This document shows, piece by piece, positions 1 through 9,271 of a stretch of 64,000 nt of DNA. The stretch is from UBA4636 sp045534575 (GTDB taxonomy: Bacteria; Bacillota; Clostridia; Christensenellales; Borkfalkiaceae): positions 29,720 through 93,719 of the forward strand of contig JAZSJZ010000006.1 in NCBI GenBank assembly GCA_045534575.1, in the 5' to 3' direction. Position 1 is the first letter of the stretch; the number at the start of each line of letters is the position of its first letter. A program made the position numbers and the translations under genes. The notes under the pieces are model-generated. The model had not been told where the DNA came from. It saw only the letters and a list, made by a program, of their open reading frames with translations, and ran no database searches.

Positions 1-878
1 TTGATAACGCAAGAAGGATGAATCTAATTCTCTTTTCTAATCTTATCGCACTGTTTTTACTTGCTATTTATATCGTTAACAACATAGATTTGACAACTTT
101 GGGTGATGAAAGAATTGGCGCAGATTCTTTAAATACGGTATGGAACGCAAATAACATTGGAATTAAATTATGTATTGGCGTTGGTATTGCTATATATTTC
201 CTTTTTCAATCGAAGAACTTAATTTTTAAGATTTTTTCTCTTGGGTCTGGAATATTTATGGGATATATTACGCTATTTACAGGCTCTAGAACGGCGCTAT
301 TAATGCTTTTATTAATTGTTTTCATGTTTATAATTTTAAGTTCTAAGAGATATAGACTTTTAGCAATTATTATAGCGGTAACAGCTGTAGTAGCGTTATA
401 CTTCTTTATTATGAACAATGAATTATTGTATAACGTTTTAGGCTCACGGATGGAAGATATGATAGAAGGTCTGTTTGGTGGCAGAACAAACGAAGGGAGC
501 TTTAATGAACGTTCTCATATGATTGAATTAGGCTTTAAGTGGTTTTTAGAAAAACCTTTCTTCGGGTATGGAGTAAATAGTTATAGATCGCTTTATTTAT
601 TAGAGATGGGATGGGAAACATATTCGCATAATAATTTTATAGAAATGCTTGTAAATGGTGGAATTGTAGGCTTTATTATTTACTATTCTATTTACGCTTA
701 CGTGATAGTAAAACTAATTCGTGCGTTAAGAAAAGATAGATCACTTACAATCGTTTTGCTATCAACTTTAGTTGTTTCAACGCTAATTTTACAAATTAGC
801 CTTATTTCTTATTACGGAACCATTTATAATCTAATTCTTATGCTGGCGGTAAATCAATTAGCCAGAGTAAAAGCCTAA
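1..878 (+). CDS. O-antigen polymerase/ligase-like membrane protein (Wzy_C family), 5' end outside window
   Basis: The reading frame is open to the left edge (codons before the first ATG at 18 read D-N-A-R-R), so the N-terminus is almost certainly missing. The visible part has about six hydrophobic segments and the Wzy_C-type periplasmic loop: FTGSR near residue 90 of the visible part, then a WFLEKPFFGYGVNSY stretch and YSHNNFIEMLVNGG before further membrane helices. This pattern is typical of polymerases or ligases that join polysaccharide repeat units on the outer face of the membrane. It heads a same-strand cluster of polysaccharide genes, 23 bases before a glycosyltransferase. Polymerase is more likely than LPS ligase because the neighbours suggest a Gram-positive-type cell. 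Confidence 0.8.
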   Translation, partial: DNARRMNLILFSNLIALFLLAIYIVNNIDLTTLGDERIGADSLNTVWNANNIGIKLCIGVGIAIYFLFQSKNLIFKIFSLGSGIFMGYITLFTGSRTALLMLLLIVFMFIILSSKRYRLLAIIIAVTAVVALYFFIMNNELLYNVLGSRMEDMIEGLFGGRTNEGSFNERSHMIELGFKWFLEKPFFGYGVNSYRSLYLLEMGWETYSHNNFIEMLVNGGIVGFIIYYSIYAYVIVKLIRALRKDRSLTIVLLSTLVVSTLILQISLISYYGTIYNLILMLAVNQLARVKA

Positions 879-901
879 AAAAACAGCAAAGAGGTAATAA
901 A

Positions 902-1876
902 TTGGATAATTTTGAAATTAAGGTAAGCGTAACCTTGATTGCGTATAAGCACGCGCGTTACATAGAAAGATGCTTAGATAGCATTTTAGAGCAAAAAGTT
1001 AACTTCAAATATGAAATAATAATCGCTGACGATTGTTCTAACGATGGGACCAAAGAAATTCTCTTAAAATATAAAGAAAAATATCCTGATATCATTGTTC
1101 CTATAATAAACGAGAAAAACCTTGGGGTTTCTCAAAACGGTTTGAAAGTGGCGAGAGCTTGTCGTGGAAAATATATTGCAGGAGGAGAAGGTGATGATTT
1201 TTGGACCGATCCTAATCGTTTGCAAAAGCAGGTTGATTATCTAGATTCTCACCCAGATATTGTTGCTGTAGCAAGCAATTATTATAACGTTGACCATAAC
1301 GGTGAGAACCCTCAAGTCGCTTTGATGCGTTGGCAAACAAATAAAAGATATTCGTTAAAACATTTTTTAAGATATGGAATGGTTTTGCACGGGAACACTT
1401 TTTTGCGAAGGAACGTAATGCCTGTTTCTGATGAAAAATATTTAAAGTTGAAGACCGCAGAGCCAACGATGGGGGATGTTATAAATAGAGTTTTGTTGTA
1501 CGATAAGGGAGATATTTTTGTGCTTCCTGATATATTGCATGCTCATCGAAGTGGGGAAGGCAGCAAAACAAGCTTTTTCTACAGCCAAAAGGATAAGATT
1601 ATAGAATATTCTTATATGTATTTTCGAATTGTGGACAACATTACAAAATATTTTGATTATAGATACAATTTGCAAGGATTAAAAGTAAATAAAGCGGCAG
1701 ATATTCTTTTAAGGAAAAGGGTGTTTAAAAGAAAACATAAAATCGATAGCAAAGAAATGAAATTGTTTTTTAAATCAATTCCGTTCAGCGTTAGAGTGAA
1801 GGCGCAGTTTGTATTTTATGTAAGATTGTGGAGAAGGATGATAGGAAAAATTGGAAGAAAATTAAAATTGTATTAA
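902..1876 (+). CDS. Family 2 glycosyltransferase
   Basis: A 324-residue GT-A fold transferase that would add a sugar from an activated nucleotide donor to the lipid-linked repeat unit on the cytoplasmic face. Visible signs: VSVTLIAYKHARYIERCLDS at the N-terminus, the nucleotide-binding EIIIADDCSNDGT stretch near residue 40, and a GEGDDFW metal-binding (DxD-like) motif near residue 100. The C-terminal third is basic and may lie on the membrane. TTG start at 902 chosen because GAGGTAA sits 7 bases upstream. Donor and acceptor cannot be read from sequence. Confidence 0.85.
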   Translation: MDNFEIKVSVTLIAYKHARYIERCLDSILEQKVNFKYEIIIADDCSNDGTKEILLKYKEKYPDIIVPIINEKNLGVSQNGLKVARACRGKYIAGGEGDDFWTDPNRLQKQVDYLDSHPDIVAVASNYYNVDHNGENPQVALMRWQTNKRYSLKHFLRYGMVLHGNTFLRRNVMPVSDEKYLKLKTAEPTMGDVINRVLLYDKGDIFVLPDILHAHRSGEGSKTSFFYSQKDKIIEYSYMYFRIVDNITKYFDYRYNLQGLKVNKAADILLRKRVFKRKHKIDSKEMKLFFKSIPFSVRVKAQFVFYVRLWRRMIGKIGRKLKLY

Positions 1877-1886
1877 GGGTAAATTA

Positions 1887-3446
1887 ATGAGTAAGAATAC
1901 TACGTCTAAAGGTTTAATGTGGAGAACTATCGAGGGTATTGGCTCGCAAGGAATGCAATTTTTCGTGCAATTATTTCTTGCGAGATTATTGCTTCCAGAA
2001 GATTTTGGTGTAATAGCGATATTAAACGTATTTATCAATATAGCAAATACTTTTGTTAACAGCGGATTAACTTCCGGTTTGTTGCAGAAGAAAGATTCAA
2101 CTAAATTAGATTTCTCTACTGTTTTTTACGTTGAATTTTTGGTTGCGATTGTAATGTATATTGCAATTTATTTTCTTGCACCGTTTGTTTCTACTTTTTA
2201 TGAAAATCCTAAATTAACAAGTTATCTTCGAGTGTTTGCATTAACGATAATTTTAGGATCATTAGGCTCAATTCAAACCGCTACGTTAAGGTATAAACTA
2301 GATTTTAAATCAAGTTGCATTGCAAACTTAATTGCTATTTTAATGCAGGGAATTTCGGGTGTCTTTTTTGCATTACATAATTTTGGTGTTTGGAGCTTAA
2401 TACTCTCTCAAATAGTATATAGACTTACAGCCTTCTTGTTTTTGTTGATTTTTGCAAGATGGATACCAATGTTAAGGTTTTCTTTCCAAAGTTTTAAGAG
2501 ATTGTTTGCGTATAGTTGGAAATTGTTTGTTGGTTGGTTAATTGGAACTATTTACGTTGATTTATTTTCGCTTATAATTGGAAGAGTTTACGATGATAAA
2601 ACTTTAGGTTTTTATTCAAAGGGGAATAGTATTCCTAGTGCGATCAATAGAGTAGTTACTCAAACGACAACCGCCGTTATGTTTCCGGCTATTGCAAAAT
2701 CTCAAGATAATTTCAATAAAGTAAAATATCAAACAAGAACAATGATTTCGTTGACGGCGGCTCTCATTTTGCCGATTATGGCGGGTGTTGCTGCTGTTGC
2801 TGAACCTTTTGTAATGGTTGTTTTGACCTCTAAATGGGCTGGCGCAATACCTGTTATTCAAATTATTTGCATTTCTTCAGCTATAAACGTTGTGAACAAT
2901 TCTAATATGCAATCGTTTAACGCAATAGGAAGATCGGATGTTTTTTTACGTTGTGAAATTATAAAAAGAAGTATAACGATTCTTTTAGTTTTTATTTTTG
3001 CCAATATAGATTTTAACTTGATGCTATTTTCAATGGTAATTATGGGAGTTTTTTCCCTTGTATTAAATAGTTTCTACAATAAAAAGTTGTTAAGTTATAC
3101 TAGGAAAGAACAAGCAATTGATATTTTGCCATATTTCGTATATAGCATGCTATTCTTCTCGGTAATTTATTGTCTTAACTTCATACACGTTAATTATTTC
3201 GTTAAATTGTTGATACAGTTATTAGCTTGCGTAGTTATATATCTTGCCAGCGTATTCTTTATAAAACTAAACGCTTTTGTTGCAATCAAACGCTTTGCGG
3301 TAAGTATTTTTAAGAATAAATCTAAAACAAATTATAATGATTCCCAAAACAATGAAGAAGCTATAGCTAAAGTTGAGGAAAGTAATCTTTTAGAAGAAAA
3401 GAAAAGTTATATTCCTTGTTCAAGCAAGGTTAAAAGAAAAGGTTAA
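1887..3446 (+). CDS. Polysaccharide flippase (MOP/Wzx family)
   Basis: A 519-residue polytopic protein with about 12-14 hydrophobic segments. The N-terminal pattern GLMWRTIEGIGSQGMQFFVQ and LARLLLPEDFGVIAI is characteristic of the lipopolysaccharide biosynthesis (WzxC-type) branch of the MOP exporter superfamily, which flips undecaprenyl-linked repeat units across the membrane. The last 50 residues form a charged Lys/Glu/Asn-rich cytoplasmic tail. It lies 10 bases after the glycosyltransferase, so the two are co-transcribed with the polymerase upstream: a Wzx/Wzy-type pathway. Confidence 0.88.
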   Translation: MSKNTTSKGLMWRTIEGIGSQGMQFFVQLFLARLLLPEDFGVIAILNVFINIANTFVNSGLTSGLLQKKDSTKLDFSTVFYVEFLVAIVMYIAIYFLAPFVSTFYENPKLTSYLRVFALTIILGSLGSIQTATLRYKLDFKSSCIANLIAILMQGISGVFFALHNFGVWSLILSQIVYRLTAFLFLLIFARWIPMLRFSFQSFKRLFAYSWKLFVGWLIGTIYVDLFSLIIGRVYDDKTLGFYSKGNSIPSAINRVVTQTTTAVMFPAIAKSQDNFNKVKYQTRTMISLTAALILPIMAGVAAVAEPFVMVVLTSKWAGAIPVIQIICISSAINVVNNSNMQSFNAIGRSDVFLRCEIIKRSITILLVFIFANIDFNLMLFSMVIMGVFSLVLNSFYNKKLLSYTRKEQAIDILPYFVYSMLFFSVIYCLNFIHVNYFVKLLIQLLACVVIYLASVFFIKLNAFVAIKRFAVSIFKNKSKTNYNDSQNNEEAIAKVEESNLLEEKKSYIPCSSKVKRKG

Positions 3447-3502
3447 AATAAAAGGCTTTAATTGATGTCAAGGATGAACAAAGAAAAACAAGGAGAAGAA
3501 TA

Positions 3503-4780
3503 GTGTTTAAAGGGAAGAAATTGCTAGTATTAGGTGGCGCGTTTCAACACTGCAAGGTTGTTGAAGCAGCGAAAGAAATGGGCGTTAAGGTTTACGTTGC
3601 TGACTATTTAGAGGTTGAAAATTCACCTGCAAAGCGCATTGCAGACGTTAGTCTTTTAATTGATATTAAGGACGTAGACGGTATTGTTGAATATTGTAAG
3701 AAAGAGCAAATTGACGGCGTTATTGCCGTTTGTCTTGACGCTTGTCAAAGACCATATCAAGCCGTTTGCGAAAAGTTAAATCTTCCTTGTTTTGGAACAA
3801 AAGAGCAATATCATCTTTTAACTGATAAAAACGCTTTTAAAGAATGCTGTATTAAACACGGAGTTGACGTAATTCCTCAGTATTCACTAGAAGATGTTGA
3901 AAAGGGCGTTGTTGAGTATCCGCTTTTAGTTAAGCCTTGTGATAGTCGCGGGTCGCGCGGTTCAATGGTCTGCTATGATAAGGAAGACGTTTATAAAGCC
4001 ATTAAAGAGGCTGAGAAGGAAAGTTCCAACGGCGACGTTTTAATTGAAAAATATATGGGGAACAAAAAGGATATTTGTATAACGTATAGCGTTATCAACG
4101 GCGAGGTTTATTTAACTAGAGTGGGCGACAGAAGACTTGGTAGAATAGAAGATAAAATGGAAAGAGTTTCAATGATGGGAATGGCTCCTTCTAAATTTTC
4201 TAAAATGTATGCTGAAAAAGTTAGTCCTCGCGTTGAAAATATGTTAAAGAGCATTGGGCTTTATAACGCGCCTGCGTTTATGCAAGGCTTTGTTGATGGA
4301 GATACCGTTAGATTTTACGATCCCGGATTAAGATATCCTGGCGCAGAATATGAAAGAATGTATGAAAAGGTTCATGGTGTGAGCCTTGTAAAACATCTTA
4401 TAGAGTTTGCCTTAACTGGAGAAGTGCAAAGAGATTTTACGCTTCCTAAGGATGGCTACTTGCAAAAAGGCAAGGTTTCTCCTTATCTTTTAATTTCTAT
4501 TAAGCCCGGTAAAATTGCAAAAATAATAGGGGAAGAAAAGGTAAAAGCCCACCCTGCCGTTGTTGCGATGTTTGCTAAATATAAGGTTGGCGACGTGGTT
4601 GCCGCAACCTATAACGTTAATCAACGCTATTGCGAAATAGACCTTCTTTGCGAAAACGTTGACGAGCTTAGCTCGGTTATTGATTGGATTTATGATACCC
4701 TTATCATTTTAGATGAAAACGGCGAAAATATGGTCTTTTCAAAAATAAATACAGAAGAATTCAGGAAGGAATATAATTAA
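3503..4780 (+). CDS. ATP-grasp ligase (carbamoyl-phosphate-synthase-like)
   Basis: A 425-residue ATP-grasp protein. It has an N-terminal Rossmann-like pre-ATP-grasp domain (KKLLVLGGAFQHCKVVEAAK), the flexible ATP loop VKPCDSRGSRGS near residue 145-157, and the acidic metal-binding segment (RFYDPGLRYPG) near residue 275-285. Such enzymes activate a carboxylate as an acylphosphate and couple it to an amine or thiol. GTG start at 3503 is supported by AAGGAG upstream. Its stop codon overlaps the ATG of the anion transporter by one base (TAATG), and an amino-sugar aminotransferase follows. Inference: it may ligate an imported acid or amino acid onto the amino sugar. The substrate is unknown. Confidence 0.78.
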   Translation: MFKGKKLLVLGGAFQHCKVVEAAKEMGVKVYVADYLEVENSPAKRIADVSLLIDIKDVDGIVEYCKKEQIDGVIAVCLDACQRPYQAVCEKLNLPCFGTKEQYHLLTDKNAFKECCIKHGVDVIPQYSLEDVEKGVVEYPLLVKPCDSRGSRGSMVCYDKEDVYKAIKEAEKESSNGDVLIEKYMGNKKDICITYSVINGEVYLTRVGDRRLGRIEDKMERVSMMGMAPSKFSKMYAEKVSPRVENMLKSIGLYNAPAFMQGFVDGDTVRFYDPGLRYPGAEYERMYEKVHGVSLVKHLIEFALTGEVQRDFTLPKDGYLQKGKVSPYLLISIKPGKIAKIIGEEKVKAHPAVVAMFAKYKVGDVVAATYNVNQRYCEIDLLCENVDELSSVIDWIYDTLIILDENGENMVFSKINTEEFRKEYN

Positions 4781-6057
4781 TGGATCCAGCAATTATTAGT
4801 TTAATTATTTTGGTCGTAACAATAGTGTTGTTTATCGTTCGCGTTATTCCTAACGCTGCAACTGCATGCCTATCGTGTGTGTTGTTCGTGTTGTTCGGTA
4901 TTTGTTCGGTGGCGGATGCTTTCTCGGGCTTTTCAAACACAATCGTAATTTTAGTGTTCGGTATGATGGTTGTTGGAACGGCTATGCAAGAAACGGGAAT
5001 TGCAAAGCTTATTGGAGAAAAAGTAACCAAGATATCTAGAGAAAATGAGAAATTATTTATTCTCTTTGCTGGCTTAACCTCAGCAATTTTATCAACTTTT
5101 TTATCAAACACCTCGGTTATTGCTATTTTCTTGCCTATTATTGCAAGCGTATCGCAAGCAAACCCGAATATGAAGAGATTAAATTTAACTCTCCCCGTTA
5201 CAATGGGCGCAATGTTTGGTGGCGTTTGCACGCTCGTTGGATCAACTCCACAGCTTACCGCAAACGGCATTTTAAAGGAGTGGTTTAGCGTTGAGCTTGG
5301 AATGTTTGATTATACACTACCTGGCATAATTATTTGCGCAGTTTATATTCTCTATACCGTTTTCATTGGTCATAAGCTTGGCAACAAGATTTGGGGCGAT
5401 AGAGTGATGGATAGCGAAATGGTGGTTAAAGAAGCTGACGGACCTCAAGAGTATAATAAAACAAAAATGATTATAATGGGCGTAATTTTTGCGCTTACTA
5501 TCGTATCCTTCATAGGCGCTTGGATAACTACCGAAATGACCGCCGCAATCGCTGCGCTTTTATGTATAATTACGGGTTGCGTGAAGCAAAAGAGCGTTAT
5601 CAAAAAGACTGATTGGTCTGTTATCTTCATCCTTGCAGGATGCTTGGGCATTGCAAAAGGTTTAGCAAAAGGTGGCGTAGGTGATTTGTTAGGTAACGCT
5701 GTTAGCGTTGTTTTACATAATGGAATTCCTCCAATTATCATTTTTGCAGTTTTCGTTCTTGCAACAATGATTGTTAGCAACTTTATTACTAATTCTACTG
5801 CCGTTGTAATTTTCTTGCCGGTTGCATTGTCGCTTTGCGGTGCTTTAAATTTAAACCCGCTAGCGTTTACTTTAGGAATAGTTTTTGCTGCAAACTTAAC
5901 TTTCTCAACTCCTCTTGCAAATGCGCAAACCGGTATGACCCTCGTTGCTGGCTACAAGTTCTCTGACTATATTAAATATACGTGGCCACTTGCGCTTTTA
6001 ACGTTTGTAACAATTTTAATCGTTGTTCCACTTTTTTATCCGTTAACGGTGGCATAA
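4780..6057 (+). CDS. DASS/SLC13-type anion transporter
   Basis: A 425-residue membrane protein with about 11-12 hydrophobic segments and two similar halves. The SNT(S/T) signatures expected for the divalent anion:sodium symporter fold are visible: FLSNTSVIAIFLPI near residue 110 and FITNSTAVVIFLPVALSL near residue 335. Family members import di- or tricarboxylates or sulfate with Na+. It starts inside the stop codon of the ATP-grasp gene, so the two are translationally coupled. A carboxylate importer is not a standard member of a polysaccharide operon; supplying the acid for the neighbouring ligase is one explanation. An ArsB-like role is less likely. Confidence 0.82.
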   Translation: MDPAIISLIILVVTIVLFIVRVIPNAATACLSCVLFVLFGICSVADAFSGFSNTIVILVFGMMVVGTAMQETGIAKLIGEKVTKISRENEKLFILFAGLTSAILSTFLSNTSVIAIFLPIIASVSQANPNMKRLNLTLPVTMGAMFGGVCTLVGSTPQLTANGILKEWFSVELGMFDYTLPGIIICAVYILYTVFIGHKLGNKIWGDRVMDSEMVVKEADGPQEYNKTKMIIMGVIFALTIVSFIGAWITTEMTAAIAALLCIITGCVKQKSVIKKTDWSVIFILAGCLGIAKGLAKGGVGDLLGNAVSVVLHNGIPPIIIFAVFVLATMIVSNFITNSTAVVIFLPVALSLCGALNLNPLAFTLGIVFAANLTFSTPLANAQTGMTLVAGYKFSDYIKYTWPLALLTFVTILIVVPLFYPLTVA

Positions 6058-6072
6058 AAGGGTAGGTTAAAT

Positions 6073-7164
6073 ATGAAAATTAATGTAACACAATCGTCAA
6101 TGCCGACTTATGAAGAGTATTGCGAAGAGATAAAATCTATTTGGGAAACCGTTCATTTAACGAATATGGGTCCTATTCACAACAAGCTTAAAGTCCAAAT
6201 TAAAGACTACTTAAAGGTTGATAACGTTGAACTTTTTGTTAACGGGCATTTGGGGCTATACGTTGCAATTAAGGCTTTAGGCTTAAAGGGCGAAATTATA
6301 ACAACGCCTTTCACTTTTGCTTCAACGACCAACGCTATTATGCAAGCAAATTGCACTCCCGTTTATTGCGACGTAAAAGAAGATTACACTATCGATGAAG
6401 ATAAAATCGAAGCGTTAATAACTGAAAAAACCGTTGCCATTATGGGCGTTCACGTTTACGGAAATATTTGCAACGTTGATAAAATTCAAAAAATAGCAGA
6501 CAAGCACGGTCTAAAAGTTATTTACGACGCCGCTCACGTTTTCGGCGTGGAATATAACGGGAAAGGCATCGGTTCTTATGGCGACGTTTCGATGTTCAGT
6601 TTCCACGCTACTAAGGTTTTTCACACCATTGAAGGCGGTTGCTTAACTTTTAAAGACGAAAATCTTGCAAAGAAAATTGCTCTAGAGCGCAACTTTGGCG
6701 TAAACGGCGACGAACTTACGGTTTTTGGAACTAACGCAAAGATGAACGAATTCCAAGCCGCAATGGGAATTTGCAATCTTCGCCATATAGACGATGAACT
6801 TGCTTTAAGAAAAGCCGTTTTCGAAAGATATAATGAAAATTTGAAGTCCGTTGCAGGCATTAAACTTTTGCCAAGCCAAAACGTTAAGAGAAATTACGCT
6901 TACTATCCAATTTTAATTGACGAAAAACTTTTCGGGCTATCTAGAGATGAACTTAGTCAAAAACTTTTTGAAAAGGGAATATTTGCTCGTAAATATTTTT
7001 ATCCGCTAGTGTCGGAAAATAAGGAATTTGGCAAAGATTTATCACACACTACGCCTATCGCAAAAGAATTTTCACGAAACGTTGTTTGTTTACCGCTTTA
7101 CGCGCATTTAGCTCTTAGCGACGTTGATATGATTTGCGAAATCATAAAAGGACTTAAAGCGTAA
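6073..7164 (+). CDS. DegT/DnrJ/EryC1 aminotransferase (VioA-like), sugar 4-aminotransferase
   Basis: A 363-residue PLP-dependent sugar aminotransferase. The N-terminus (VTQSSMPTYEEY...WETVHLTNMGP) resembles the VioA branch, which aminates dTDP-4-keto-6-deoxyglucose. Visible key residues are the PLP-contacting YDAAHVFG (Asp152) and the Schiff-base lysine in SFHATKVFH (Lys181), followed by EGG. RmlA and RmlB downstream would supply exactly that keto-sugar, and RmlC/RmlD are absent, so a 4-amino-4,6-dideoxyhexose such as Qui4N is the expected product. Product stereochemistry (Qui4N versus Fuc4N) cannot be decided here. Confidence 0.85.
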   Translation: MKINVTQSSMPTYEEYCEEIKSIWETVHLTNMGPIHNKLKVQIKDYLKVDNVELFVNGHLGLYVAIKALGLKGEIITTPFTFASTTNAIMQANCTPVYCDVKEDYTIDEDKIEALITEKTVAIMGVHVYGNICNVDKIQKIADKHGLKVIYDAAHVFGVEYNGKGIGSYGDVSMFSFHATKVFHTIEGGCLTFKDENLAKKIALERNFGVNGDELTVFGTNAKMNEFQAAMGICNLRHIDDELALRKAVFERYNENLKSVAGIKLLPSQNVKRNYAYYPILIDEKLFGLSRDELSQKLFEKGIFARKYFYPLVSENKEFGKDLSHTTPIAKEFSRNVVCLPLYAHLALSDVDMICEIIKGLKA

Positions 7165-7223
7165 AAGGAAAAAGGTATAATTGTTGCTGAATTTTATAAC
7201 ATTGACGAAATTATTTGGAGTAA

Positions 7224-8399
7224 TTGATAATTTATAGTATGGAAAATATTCAAGGCGTTCAACAGAAAAAAGATAGAAATTATTCGTTAGATCTTTTAAG
7301 GATTTTATGCATGATTGCTATCGTTGTTATACATATTCTAAGTCATGGAGGACTAAGTGAGAAATTTTTGGCGACAAGCATAGGAGATGTGTTTTATGGT
7401 TTACTAAACTCCATTTGTGCTTGCGCCGTTAATGTATTCGTTTTAATAAGCGGGTATTTTATGGCGGTTGGTAAATTTAACATAAAAAGGTTAATATCAA
7501 CGGTTCTATCGGTTTGGTTCTATTCTTGGCTTTTTATAGCAATAGTTAAAATAACTAATTTTAAATCTACAACTTTTGAAGAGTTACTAAAAGGTTTTTT
7601 GCCTATTTCATTCAAGCAATATTGGTTTGCAACATGCTATATTTGTTTGTATCTTGTTTCACCATTTTTGAATAAGTTAATGAACGCCTTAGATAAAAAG
7701 TTGCATTTTGTTCTTATCGTTTTGCTTTTTATAATTTTTTCAGTTTGGCACGACTTAGTGCCGTTATCCGACCCGATGGGGTTGTCAAACGGCTATAGTT
7801 TCGTCTGGTTTATATTTCTTTATCTTTTAGCTGGCTTTATTCGACTTTACGGCTACACTTTTAAGGAAAGAAAAAAGTTTACGTATATTTTAACTTTTTT
7901 TGTTGCTGTTGCTATTATGATGGTTGCTCGCTATGTTATGCGCTTTATAGGAGGCAAAATAGCGGAAATTGGTTCAAGAGAGCTTGTTGGGCATTTCTCA
8001 AGATATTGCTCGATTTTAACCGTGATTTCGAGCATATCAATTTTTATGCTCTTTAAGACGATAAATATTAAAGGTAAGTTCAGCTCAAAAATTATCGGCT
8101 TTATCGCACCACTTACCTTTGGCGTTTATCTTATTCATGATAATTCAAACATAAAAGGTTATATTTTTAATAATTTAATTCATACTCAAAATTTTCCTAC
8201 TTCAATTCTTTTATTTGTTTATTTTACGTTTGCAGTTTTTGCGGTATTTTTCGCTTGCTGTCTTATTGAATTTGTTAGAAAAATATTGTTTAATTTCTTA
8301 GAAAAATCTAAAATTTATAATAAGTTGACAGACAAACTTCAATCAAAAATTGATGGTTTATTAACTAAGGAACAAGAAAAAGGAGAAACACAACAATGA
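7224..8399 (+). CDS. Acyltransferase family 3 membrane protein
   Basis: A roughly 391-residue integral membrane O-acyltransferase (Acyl_transf_3) with about ten hydrophobic segments. The family hallmark appears at the N-terminus: YSLDLLRILCMIAIVVIHILSH, with the Arg and His spaced as in OafA-type enzymes. It would acetylate or otherwise acylate the surface sugar. The start is uncertain: TTG at 7224 has GGAG only 3 bases away, while ATG at 7239 lacks a well-placed site. The 3' end overlaps rmlA by 4 bases (ATGA), so the two are translationally coupled. Confidence 0.82.
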   Translation: MIIYSMENIQGVQQKKDRNYSLDLLRILCMIAIVVIHILSHGGLSEKFLATSIGDVFYGLLNSICACAVNVFVLISGYFMAVGKFNIKRLISTVLSVWFYSWLFIAIVKITNFKSTTFEELLKGFLPISFKQYWFATCYICLYLVSPFLNKLMNALDKKLHFVLIVLLFIIFSVWHDLVPLSDPMGLSNGYSFVWFIFLYLLAGFIRLYGYTFKERKKFTYILTFFVAVAIMMVARYVMRFIGGKIAEIGSRELVGHFSRYCSILTVISSISIFMLFKTINIKGKFSSKIIGFIAPLTFGVYLIHDNSNIKGYIFNNLIHTQNFPTSILLFVYFTFAVFAVFFACCLIEFVRKILFNFLEKSKIYNKLTDKLQSKIDGLLTKEQEKGETQQ

Positions 8400-9265
8400 A
8401 AGGTATAATTTTAGCCGGAGGAAAAGGAACTAGGCTTTATCCTATGACAAAAGCAGTTTCAAAACAGCTTCTTCCTATCTATGATAAGCCACTAATTTAC
8501 TATCCGTTATCAATTTTAATGCTTGCGGGTATTAGAGAGGTTTTGCTTATTTCAACTCCCGAAGCAATCGGCTCTTACGAGGAACTACTTGGCAATGGTA
8601 GCGATATTGGTATTTCAATTGAATATTGTGTTCAAGACAAACCACGCGGTCTTGCTGATGCGTTTATTTTAGGTGAAAAGTTCATTGGCGACGATAGCGT
8701 TTGCTTAATTTTGGGCGATAACGTTTTCTACGGTCAAGATATGACTAAATGTTTAAAAAAGGCTATGGAAAACAAGGTTGGCGCAACGATTTTCGGCTAT
8801 CCTGTAAACAATCCAAAAGATTTTGGCGTTGTTGAGTTTGACGATAAGCGCAACGTTATTTCCATTGAAGAAAAGCCTGCAAAACCAAAGAGCAATTATG
8901 CTGTTCCGGGGCTATATTTTTACGATAACAAAGTTGTTGAGATTGCTAAAAACGTTAAGCCTTCGGCTCGTGGAGAAATTGAAATTACCGCAATCAATAA
9001 TACTTATCTTGAAATGGGCGAACTTAAAGTTACGCTTTTAGGTCGTGGTATGGCGTGGCTCGATACGGGAACACCGCTTGGAATGTATAAAGCGAGCGGA
9101 TTTGTTAAAACCGTTCAAGAAATGCAAGGCTTTTACGTATCTTGTATTGAAGAAATTGCTTGGCGCAGAGGCTTTATCACAACCGAGCAACTTTTAAAAC
9201 TTGGCGAAAACTTAAAGCAAACGGAATACGGTCAATACCTTATTTCTTTAGCAAAAGGAGAATAA
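8396..9265 (+). CDS. rmlA: Glucose-1-phosphate thymidylyltransferase
   Basis: A 289-residue enzyme of full family length that makes dTDP-glucose from dTTP and glucose-1-phosphate. The nucleotidyltransferase signature GGKGTRLYPMT is at residues 8-18, followed by KQLLPIYDKPLIYYPLS; the second loop ILGDNVFYGQ and the EEKPAKPKSNYAVPGLYFYD stretch are also intact. The start is preceded by AAGGAG. It lies 6 bases upstream of rmlB, and together they deliver dTDP-4-keto-6-deoxyglucose. Confidence 0.95.
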   Translation: MKGIILAGGKGTRLYPMTKAVSKQLLPIYDKPLIYYPLSILMLAGIREVLLISTPEAIGSYEELLGNGSDIGISIEYCVQDKPRGLADAFILGEKFIGDDSVCLILGDNVFYGQDMTKCLKKAMENKVGATIFGYPVNNPKDFGVVEFDDKRNVISIEEKPAKPKSNYAVPGLYFYDNKVVEIAKNVKPSARGEIEITAINNTYLEMGELKVTLLGRGMAWLDTGTPLGMYKASGFVKTVQEMQGFYVSCIEEIAWRRGFITTEQLLKLGENLKQTEYGQYLISLAKGE

Positions 9266-9271
9266 TACATA

